The position numbers were made by a program, and so were the translations under genes. This document shows positions 1 to 4,857 of a stretch of DNA of 6,639 bases, one piece after another. Every line of letters begins with the position of its first letter. The stretch's first letter is position 1. This DNA comes from CBFDBT01 sp965603115 (GTDB taxonomy: Bacteria > Pseudomonadota > Alphaproteobacteria > Sphingomonadales > Kordiimonadaceae), in NCBI GenBank assembly GCA_965603115.1, contig CBFDBT010000157.1:1-6639 (forward strand), read 5' to 3'. Below the pieces are notes generated by a model, which was given only the letters and a program-made list of their open reading frames with translations, did no database searches and was not told where the DNA came from.

Positions 1-102
1 TCGGGTGTTTCACTCATGCGGATTCCTCTTTCTCAGAAAAGGACACGTCCACGGGCACACCAGGTTCCGGACGAATCCGGCACGTCACGTTCCGGGCTCG
101 GA
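1..102. other. Left flank with no gene recognised
   Basis: No convincing coding sequence is visible. This stretch lies just downstream of the minus-strand DUF4870-like gene end. It contains a short inverted repeat, CCGGA-cgaa-TCCGG at 67-80, which could form a small hairpin in the 3' untranslated region of that gene. No T-tract follows it on the minus strand, so it is not a convincing intrinsic terminator. Plus-strand reading frames that cross it are low-complexity R/H/P/S-rich translations, typical of frames read against a GC-rich gene. Confidence 0.4.
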
Positions 103-252
103 CTATTTCTTCACCCAGGCTCCGACGACGGGATATTCGGCCCATTCGCCGTTATTGGCTTTGATGAGCAATATGATGTTGAAGACCAGTCCAACGACGG
201 CGACGGCCATGCCGGGCACGGCAAAACAGCAAAGGATGTTGGAGAAAATGCC
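103..252 (-). pseudogene. C-terminal fragment of a DUF4870-like small membrane protein
   Basis: Reading the minus strand from about 252 down to the TAG at 103-105 gives about 49 codons: GIFSNILCCFAVPGMAVAVV, then GLVFNIILLIKANNGEWAEY, then PVVGAWVKK. A long hydrophobic segment followed by an I/IKA-NNGEW-x-x-YP ending is the usual C-terminus of DUF4870 (Tic20-like) inner-membrane proteins, which are about 100-130 residues long and of unknown function. The frame stays open only to about 291, where it hits a stop, and the residues beyond 252 no longer look like the family. Only the last transmembrane helix and the tail therefore remain. The fragment is clearly GC-richer than what follows it, which supports a join near 250-262. 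The family call comes from motif recognition and has not been searched. Confidence 0.6.
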
Positions 253-402
253 TCTGAGCGCGCGCAAGCATTTTTGAATGAGTATAAGGCCTTATATCAA
301 AGCGATGGCTGGCAAAGACCTGACGTCGTGGGCATGATAAAAAAAGCGTGTCCAACTCTTAATTATGTTGATACGGGTAAATTTTTATCTGAGCGGATGT
401 AG
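253..402 (+). pseudogene. C-terminal fragment of an unidentified protein
   Basis: From about 253 to the TAG at 400-402 the plus strand reads ERAQAFLNEYKALYQSDGWQ, then RPDVVGMIKKACPTLNYVDT, then GKFLSERM. Unlike the frame further left, this has balanced, protein-like composition with helical spacing. The same frame is nominally open back to 16, but upstream of about 250 it runs antisense to the DUF4870-like fragment and is not credible as coding. I read this as the 3' end of a gene whose 5' part was lost at the join. It has no start codon or ribosome binding site of its own. It ends 20 bp from the end of the convergent Wzi gene. I do not recognise the family. Confidence 0.4.
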
Positions 403-422
403 GGTTAGCTCGAAATCACGCA

Positions 423-1880
423 TCAAAAGTCTTTTCGCCAGACAATGCCTGTATTGAAGCGTGGAAGAAGTCCTTGTGTTAATGTATTGGCTTTTGTTTG
501 CACAGCTATTTTAGCTTCTACGTGACCAAAATCAAACTGGTTTGAGGCTGATAGCTCAATACTCTTGTAGTTTTGACGGGAGGAGCTGACAATATTTCTA
601 AATGTATCATCCCAATTTATAGTGGCGGCTCTAAGGCTAAGGCGGTAACTGTCGCCGCCAGCCCGGGTATAGGTAGTGGTAAGCGAAATGAGCTTGCTAT
701 CATTATCAAAACTATGGCCTAAACTTCTACCTGAGTAACGATGCCCTGTTTTATAGATAGAGTGACCATATATGGTACCAGCTTGCCTTTTGCCAAAAAA
801 CCATGCGAGCACATTTCCGCTATCACTCCACTCACTATTCAAAGTGAGCATATCGCCTTTATCTCCAACAGGGCTAACAAGCGTTGCGCCGAGCAATCTT
901 GCATATTGAAAGGGCATGACAACATTTTGATCTTCAGCAGTGCCAGAAATATAGAGCCGCAGGTTTTTATTACCAAACTGGTGGCTGTAAGCAAAATCAA
1001 TACTAGCGAGCTGATTGCCAGGCTCGTTTTCTGTTCCTGTATTGTCAAGGTCACCGAATGAAATAAGCGCTCTTGTCCATGTATCAAACCCACATGGGCG
1101 ATTGTCTCCGCAAAGCTGCATGCTGCGTGAAAGCCCTACTTCGAAGTTATTAAATGGTTCAAAGCCAAAACGCATGCCGGCCATTAAAGCATTTGGAATG
1201 TGGCGATCTTGGCCCATATGAGCAACAAACATGTCCCATGTCCACGGACCAAGCCAACTGAGCCATTTAGTTTTGAAAGCTTTTGGTTCGTTACGGCGCA
1301 GGCCAATCGACGCCATGGGGCGAGCGTTGCTGCTGAGCATTAGTGTATTATCTTGTCCCGGTCCCCACCAGCGATCAATAGCACCGCCGTAGAGAGACCA
1401 ATTACCGAGACTGGTTGCAATGTAAGAGCCATCAAGCGTGACGTCACTGCCTATTTGACCGTCTTTGTAATTTACTGAGAGGTTGGCATCAATCTTCGCA
1501 CTTTGATAAGCAGCTGATAGCGTAATATCTGCGTCAGAGCGCGCGGTATCGCCAAAGCCACGTACAAGCGAGGGTTCATTGCTCAAACGGAGATCAGATG
1601 AAAAGCGCCATTCTTTGTTAGGGCTTTTGGCTCTAGTCCGCTCTATAGCGCGCATCACATGGGCGGGGTAGGATGTGGCCTCATTTGCGCTAATGCCAGA
1701 TGTTATCTGCTTCCAACTGAGCGGCCATGTATTAACCGGCCCATCTATAATGTCATAGGCTTTCAGTAGTTCCACATCACGTCGCAGATCACTATCGCCT
1801 GTACGGGTCCATTCTTGAGCGATAGCAGCCGAGGAGATGATGAGCGCTGTAGCGGCGGCGAGAAAATACTTCAAGTACAT
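423..1880 (-). CDS. Wzi-family capsule/exopolysaccharide assembly outer-membrane protein
   Basis: This is a complete 485-residue member of the Caps_assemb_Wzi family, β-barrels of the outer membrane. In E. coli, Wzi binds capsule and ties it to the cell surface; other members sit in exopolysaccharide loci. Residues 1-21 form a signal peptide (MYLKY, then an A/L/I-rich core, cleavage after AIA before QEW). The family signature RWWGPGQDNTLMLSSNARPM lies at about 170-189. The C-terminus ends in WRKDF, the terminal Phe typical of barrels inserted by BAM. I chose the ATG at 1878-1880 because GGGA lies 9 nt upstream and the signal peptide then starts correctly; a TTG at 1893-1895 would add only five residues. 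Upstream on the same strand is a LegC-type aminotransferase remnant, consistent with a polysaccharide locus. The gene looks intact, but its pathway partners are not in this window. Confidence 0.85.
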   Translation of the reverse strand: MYLKYFLAAATALIISSAAIAQEWTRTGDSDLRRDVELLKAYDIIDGPVNTWPLSWKQITSGISANEATSYPAHVMRAIERTRAKSPNKEWRFSSDLRLSNEPSLVRGFGDTARSDADITLSAAYQSAKIDANLSVNYKDGQIGSDVTLDGSYIATSLGNWSLYGGAIDRWWGPGQDNTLMLSSNARPMASIGLRRNEPKAFKTKWLSWLGPWTWDMFVAHMGQDRHIPNALMAGMRFGFEPFNNFEVGLSRSMQLCGDNRPCGFDTWTRALISFGDLDNTGTENEPGNQLASIDFAYSHQFGNKNLRLYISGTAEDQNVVMPFQYARLLGATLVSPVGDKGDMLTLNSEWSDSGNVLAWFFGKRQAGTIYGHSIYKTGHRYSGRSLGHSFDNDSKLISLTTTYTRAGGDSYRLSLRAATINWDDTFRNIVSSSRQNYKSIELSASNQFDFGHVEAKIAVQTKANTLTQGLLPRFNTGIVWRKDF

Positions 1881-2028
1881 AAATAAATATCCCAAAACTT
1901 TATATGGTTAGACGGCTGTTATAACTTCAACTTATTGCTTCATGCGCATAGCATTGTTTCTTATATCACCAGCATTTGAAATAGATATCATTCTATAAGA
2001 AGAATTTCTGCAAGTTTAAAGTCTAAAT
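1881..2028 (-). promoter_or_regulatory. AT-rich upstream region of the Wzi gene
   Basis: This 148-bp gap separates the end of the aminotransferase fragment from the Wzi start. It is AT-rich and contains no gene. On the minus strand, TTGAAG (1925-1930) and CATATA (1901-1906) with an 18-nt spacer form a weak σ70-like promoter candidate. An imperfect dyad centred on ATGCGCAT (1942-1949), flanked by TGCT and AGCA, lies just upstream and could be a regulator site. No terminator with a T-tract separates the two genes, so read-through from upstream is also possible. The promoter match is poor and is offered only as the best candidate seen. Confidence 0.3.
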
Positions 2029-2445
2029 TTATACCCTCACACTGCTTGGTAAATTCACCACTCTAGCTTCAAGCCATTCCGCATTGTCTAGCGGCCCTGA
2101 TTGGCGGTTTTTAAACATAGGAAGTTTACTCATCAAAGTCCATATTGGGCGCACCCTTACACCTTCCGCATTTATTTGCTGCAGGAATTCATCTCTGTCC
2201 TGATCGTCAGCCAATGATATTGCATTTAACCAAAAATTTGAGTGTCCATTTTCAGGTTCGTCAATGAAACTTTCAGCGCGATCTGCAAAAAAATCTTTAT
2301 ACAAACGTGCTGTTTTGCGTTTGGAGATTAAATATTTGTCAATCTGCTCAAGTTGTGCGCAGCCAAGCGCGGCATTGAGATTTGGCATTCTGTAATTATA
2401 GCCGATCTCATCATGAGAGAATTCATATGGATGATGCCATTTTTG
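2029..2445 (-). pseudogene. 5'-truncated LegC-type (DegT/DnrJ/EryC1/StrS) sugar aminotransferase
   Basis: The sequence HPYEFSHDEIGYNYRMPNLN followed by AALGCAQLEQIDKYL is a strong signature of LegC-like aminotransferases. These PLP enzymes aminate the 4-keto group of UDP-linked 6-deoxy-HexNAc sugars in legionaminic acid and related pathways. The natural C-terminus is present (NLPSSVRV, TAA at 2029-2031). Only about 135 of the usual 380-390 residues remain. The PLP-binding lysine normally lies about 30 residues before the GYNYRM motif, so it is missing and the product cannot be an active enzyme. Homology fails upstream of about 2433-2445 and the frame stops at 2452-2454, where the region is joined to a tail-protein fragment on the other strand. 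With the downstream Wzi gene it suggests a lost surface-glycan operon. Confidence 0.8.
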
Positions 2446-2633
2446 CACAGGTCAACACGGACGTTCTGGCTGGTAGCATTAAAACATGGCAGGTGATTAT
2501 TCCGGCTTTCGGCACTTATGAGGGTGATTATCTTATCACCAGTGTCGAGTTTGCTGGTGAGCATAACGGGGAAGCCACCTATACTATCAATCTGGAAAGC
2601 TCGGGTGCAATCGTCTTTACAGCTGCCGTTTAA
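2427..2633 (+). pseudogene. C-terminal fragment of a TP901-1/GTA-type phage major tail protein
   Basis: The product reads DVLAGSIKTWQVIIPAFGTY, EGDYLITSVEFAGEHNGEAT, YTINLESSGAIVFTAAV and then stops. The order WQV-x-IP-x-FG-x-x-x-G-x-x-x-ITS-x-E-(F/Y)-x-G-x-H-x-GE, followed by a L-ES-(A/S)-GA ending, is the C-terminus of the phage major tail (tube) protein family. That family includes the gene-9 protein of alphaproteobacterial gene transfer agents. About 65 residues remain of roughly 130-140. The ATG at 2427 has no convincing ribosome binding site and lies in the overlap with the aminotransferase fragment, so this is a 5'-truncated relic. No other tail gene follows, so the structural operon is not present here. 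It is the best clue to an alphaproteobacterial host. Confidence 0.72.
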
Positions 2634-2672
2634 AGTCAGGGGGTTACCCTCCCGATAGACCTAAATGATAGT

Positions 2673-2695
2673 GGGGCGTGGCATGGTCGCGCCCC
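2673..2695 (+). terminator. GC-rich hairpin downstream of the tail-protein fragment
   Basis: The arms GGGGCGTG (2673-2680) and CGCGCCCC (2688-2695) form an 8-bp stem with one G·U pair and a 7-nt loop. It sits about 40 bp after the stop of the tail-protein fragment and before the lysozyme leader. It may be a transcription terminator, but no U-tract follows, so intrinsic termination is uncertain. It could equally be a remnant of phage intergenic structure. Confidence 0.35.
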
Positions 2696-2716
2696 GACGA
2701 TCTATGCGGATGAGTG

Positions 2717-2811
2717 CCGCCCGCAGAACACCCGTGTTCGAGGATATCAAACTATGGATGCCAGTGAGTTAATAATTCACTTCTCAATGGGGAAGTGGGA
2801 AAATGGAAAAT
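2717..2811 (+). repeat. Leader repeat copy A, in front of the lysozyme gene
   Basis: This 95-bp segment recurs in front of the next gene (3566-3660) at a constant offset of 849 bp with no indels. By hand alignment 80 of 95 positions agree. A 36-bp block (34 identical) holds the palindrome GAACAC-cc-GTGTTC (2726-2739). A diverged 13-bp spacer follows (4 identical). The last 46 bp (42 identical) hold a start-proximal hairpin with arms CACTTCTC (2778-2785) and GGGAAGTG (2790-2797) and loop AATG. Conservation of the two dyads around a divergent spacer suggests function: an operator or promoter element and a translational control hairpin. No clear σ70 promoter was found. The repeat ends exactly at the ATG at 2812. 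Confidence 0.8.
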
Positions 2812-3342
2812 ATGACCTTAAAAGTGCAACAGCCATGCTCCGCTACAATGAGTTTGGGGCCTGAAGGGGTAGCCTTACTCAAGGGAATTGAGCAGCTGAG
2901 ATTAAAGCCCTATGACGATCAGACAGGTAAGTCCATTTCTAAGTGGTCGTGGGGAGCAACTATTGGTTACGGCCACTTGATAACAAAAGAAAGCGAGTGG
3001 GTGCACTATAAAGAGGGCATTACAAAAGAAGAGGCCGATGCCCTATTCATGGAGCACAGTGTAAAGTTTATTGATCAAGTGAATGAAAGCCTAAAGGTTA
3101 AGGTTACCCAACACCAGTTTGATGCCCTTGTAATATTCTGCTTCAATATTGGAGAAACAGGCCTTGCCACGTCTTCTGTTATAAAACTGATTAATAACCC
3201 TGATGCAAAAACGCCCTATGCCTGTCTTGAAAACGCTTGGAAAGCTTGGAACAAATCTCAAGGAGCAGTGAATAGGGGTGTGGTTAATAGACGAAAATGT
3301 GAGTGGAATATCTATTCAAAAGGAATTTACGCAAGATGGTAA
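2803..3342 (+). CDS. GH24 (T4-type) lysozyme without signal peptide; endolysin or secreted effector
   Basis: This is a muramidase that cleaves the β-1,4 bond between MurNAc and GlcNAc in peptidoglycan. The T4-lysozyme triad is visible in the 179-residue product as Glu30 (GIEQLRLKPYDD), Asp39 and Thr53 (GATIGYGHLI). The Glu-Asp spacing matches T4. The Asp-Thr spacing is longer because of an inserted SISKWSWG stretch, a variant I associate with longer GH24 proteins (TIGYGHLI followed by E-W and GIT). The C-terminal NRGVVNRRKCEWNIYSKGIY matches the usual GL-x-NRR-x-x-E ending. There is no signal peptide or signal-anchor, so delivery needs a holin (phage) or a secretion apparatus; neither is seen. 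The start could be 2803 or 2812. The leader repeat aligns the start of the downstream gene with 2812, so that start is a serious candidate and would shorten the protein by three residues. Confidence 0.85.
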   Translation: MENMTLKVQQPCSATMSLGPEGVALLKGIEQLRLKPYDDQTGKSISKWSWGATIGYGHLITKESEWVHYKEGITKEEADALFMEHSVKFIDQVNESLKVKVTQHQFDALVIFCFNIGETGLATSSVIKLINNPDAKTPYACLENAWKAWNKSQGAVNRGVVNRRKCEWNIYSKGIYARW

Positions 3343-3565
3343 AGCTTTAGGAATTACACAATATGGATAAACTCATAATAGACTCAGGTGCTGCTATGTC
3401 TTTCCTCAGCTCTGCGACCTTGCGGACGGCCCTTAGCCTTGCCTTGGACATAAGTGTCCTGCGGATACCTCGATAGGATGAAATAGGAATTTTATCCACC
3501 CTGCTAATATCAGCACTTTATTCAATTATATCCGAAGTCATTGATGACTGAGGCAAGGGTAACGT
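3343..3565. other. Hairpin-rich intergenic region between lysozyme and second leader
   Basis: No confident gene is present. The region has an unusual number of dyads: GGACA-taag-TGTCC (3446-3459); arms GGATGAAAT (3476-3484) and ATTTTATCC (3489-3497) with one G·U; TGCT-AATATC-AGCA (3502-3515); and AGTCAT-tg-ATGACT near 3535-3548. They are enclosed by a long-range pairing of 3422-3444 with 3551-3569 (GCGGACG with CGTCCGC, TTA with TAA, CCTTGCCT with AGGCAAGG), about 18 pairs with a 4-nt bulge and one G-G mismatch. This could be a structured RNA or leader, or a recombination or mobile-element footprint. Two short ORFs lie here: plus 3363-3476 (37 codons) and a minus-strand ORF starting MSKARLRAVRKVAEL near 3452 with AGGA upstream. 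Neither is recognisable. Confidence 0.4.
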
Positions 3566-3660
3566 CCGCCCGCAGAACACTCGTGTTCGAGGATACCAAA
3601 CAAATAACGATAAAGAGTTAAAAATTCACTTCTCAATGGGGAAGTGGGAAAGAGGAAGAT
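3566..3660 (+). repeat. Leader repeat copy B, in front of the peptidoglycan-binding gene
   Basis: This is the second copy of the 95-bp leader. The palindrome is GAACAC-tc-GTGTTC (3575-3588), so its arms are unchanged from copy A and only the centre differs. The hairpin arms CACTTCTC (3627-3634) and GGGAAGTG (3639-3646) with loop AATG are identical to copy A. This copy carries a better Shine-Dalgarno sequence (GAGGAAG, 5 nt after GAGG to the ATG at 3661) than copy A. The hairpin ends 14 nt before the start codon, close enough to influence ribosome access. Shared leaders imply that the two wall-targeting genes respond to the same regulator, or that the downstream gene arose by cassette duplication. 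Confidence 0.8.
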
Positions 3661-3996
3661 ATGTCCAAAAATAGCAAGAGTGACGTTGCGCAGTTGCAGG
3701 CAGCATTGGGATATTTAAAAAATGAGGGGGCACCCTATTGGAGCGGCTCTATAGATGGTGTTTGGACAGAAGGTTTAGCTACAAGCCTGAGACAGTTTCA
3801 AAATGACAATGGCTTGCCTCCTACAGGCTATCTTAGTCCAAAAAATGAAGATAAAAGCCGACAGAAAATCATCCAGTTCGCAGCGGGCACGCCCTACGCA
3901 AATATGCGGGGCTTATGGGGTTCGGCTAACGTATTTTCCCTTGTTGATGTGCCCACAATTTATGTTCAAAAACAGATTGAAGGATTGGGTCTATGA
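3661..3996 (+). CDS. Peptidoglycan-binding-domain protein, probably the N-terminal part of an interrupted gene
   Basis: The 111-residue product starts with a PG_binding_1-type domain at about residues 8-60: VAQLQAALGYLK, then GSIDGVWTEGLATSLRQFQN, then GLPPTGYLSP. This matches the LQ-x-x-L, IDG-x-x-G-x-x-T-x-x-x-(L/V)-x-x-FQ and GL-x-x-TG pattern of the domain, which docks enzymes or effectors onto peptidoglycan. No catalytic domain follows. The frame ends at TGA (3994-3996) after KQIEGLGL and reopens in the same frame with no further stop until 4857. This suggests one ancestral gene of about 399 codons with an internal stop. The Shine-Dalgarno GAGGAAG and the shared leader make the start secure. 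There is no signal peptide. With the lysozyme upstream it forms a wall-targeting pair. Confidence 0.75.
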   Translation: MSKNSKSDVAQLQAALGYLKNEGAPYWSGSIDGVWTEGLATSLRQFQNDNGLPPTGYLSPKNEDKSRQKIIQFAAGTPYANMRGLWGSANVFSLVDVPTIYVQKQIEGLGL

Positions 3997-4002
3997 CAGG
4001 AT

Positions 4003-4857
4003 GTGATCTATTGGGCCTACAGGAACTGCAAAACAGCAGCAGGACTATATTCACTGCCGCTTAATGTTGACCCAGAAAGTCTAGAGATTGTTATGGTTCA
4101 GGGGCGGGCGCATCTATCCTTTGCTGTTACATATGACAATGTTAAATGGCTATCAAGTGCCAGCCACATTTGGAGTGCTGATATGCCACGCGAAGCATTG
4201 GACCTTGTCAGTCGTGACATAAGTAACGACCAGATACTGATAGGCTCAGCAACCTCACTCAAATTTTACAGCAAGCAGAGCTTCGATTTTTTTAAGAAAA
4301 CACCAGAGAAGGGTGCGATTACCTTTTATATTCTAAGCATTATCAAGGAGTATAAAGGTGACATGGATAAGAGGCCAAAATGGATTAAAACGGTTGAAGA
4401 TGGTTCAAAAGAGTTAAAGAGACTAATTAAACTTTTCCAGAGTGAATTGAAAAAACGTCAGGCTAATTCAGAAGCTGCTACCGTTGCAATCGTGGGGGGT
4501 GCTGCGCTAAAGAAAGTAGAAAAAGCAAGCAAAATATTTGATGCGGTTTATAATGAGCTGGGTAAAAAGGTTGTTAAAAAGGATTACAAAAAAGCTTTTG
4601 TCGGAGGACCCTTGAAGTTACGGGAAATTCCAGGTTTGGTGAGCTGGGTTTATGGCGCTATAGCATATGGAAATCATGCAGGCACTCTAGGAGCATGGTG
4701 GTATGCTCATTATAAGCTGATACAGCCGCTTTTGAAAGAGGCCTTAGAGGCAGATGAGAAACTTATGAAGATACAAGTGAGAAATGAACCACTAGAAGGA
4801 ATATTAATAAAGTATATCGATATCAAAAAGCTCCTAGAGCCTTCATACAGTGACTAA
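4003..4857 (+). CDS. Uncharacterised C-terminal part (coiled-coil and membrane-active-looking region) of the interrupted gene
   Basis: I do not recognise this 284-codon sequence. It continues the frame of the peptidoglycan-binding protein directly after an in-frame TGA and two codons (Gln, Asp). The nominal start is GTG at 4003, with AGG too close to act as a good ribosome binding site, so independent translation is doubtful. The N-terminal third is mixed α/β-like (YWAYRNCKTAAGLYSLPLNV, SASHIWSADMPREALDLV). Residues of about 120-185 are Lys/Glu-rich and helical, likely coiled coil, with a short hydrophobic AIVGGAAL segment. After that comes GLVSWVYGAIAYGNHAGTLG followed by AWWYAHY, an aromatic/Gly-rich stretch that could be amphipathic or membrane-interacting. 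A toxin-like C-terminal domain behind a wall-binding domain is a plausible inference, not shown. The 3' end overlaps the convergent gene by 35 bp. Confidence 0.5.
   Translation: MIYWAYRNCKTAAGLYSLPLNVDPESLEIVMVQGRAHLSFAVTYDNVKWLSSASHIWSADMPREALDLVSRDISNDQILIGSATSLKFYSKQSFDFFKKTPEKGAITFYILSIIKEYKGDMDKRPKWIKTVEDGSKELKRLIKLFQSELKKRQANSEAATVAIVGGAALKKVEKASKIFDAVYNELGKKVVKKDYKKAFVGGPLKLREIPGLVSWVYGAIAYGNHAGTLGAWWYAHYKLIQPLLKEALEADEKLMKIQVRNEPLEGILIKYIDIKKLLEPSYSD

Noticed and set aside
16..250. Plus-strand ORF covering 16-402 as a single 128-aa gene
   Set aside because: Before about 250 the same DNA encodes a convincing DUF4870-like C-terminus on the minus strand, and the plus-strand translation is low-complexity and unlike its own C-terminal part.
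741..1093. Plus- and minus-strand ORFs inside the Wzi gene
   Set aside because: They lie entirely within a well-supported 485-codon gene and have no recognisable domains.
2726..2739. LexA box
   Set aside because: The GAAC and GTTC halves are separated by six bases instead of the four of the Gram-positive box, and the alphaproteobacterial direct repeat GTTC-N7-GTTC is absent.
2664..2770. Short plus-strand ORF starting MIVGRGMVAPRR across the leader
   Set aside because: It runs through the GC hairpin and the conserved palindrome, is Arg-rich, and the aligned leader copy B does not preserve the frame or start.
3340..3349. TAAAGCTTTA palindrome at the lysozyme stop codon as terminator
   Set aside because: A 10-bp AT-rich palindrome has no usable loop or T-tract, so it is too weak to call.
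3422..3569. Integron attC site
   Set aside because: The arms pair well but lack the RYYYAAC and GTTRRRY core sites, no integrase is present, and the genes are not arranged as typical cassettes.
3803..4006. ORF in another frame crossing the TGA, considered as evidence for a frameshift
   Set aside because: Its translation has no domain features, and the two flanking ORFs are already in the same frame, so a stop codon and not a frameshift separates them.
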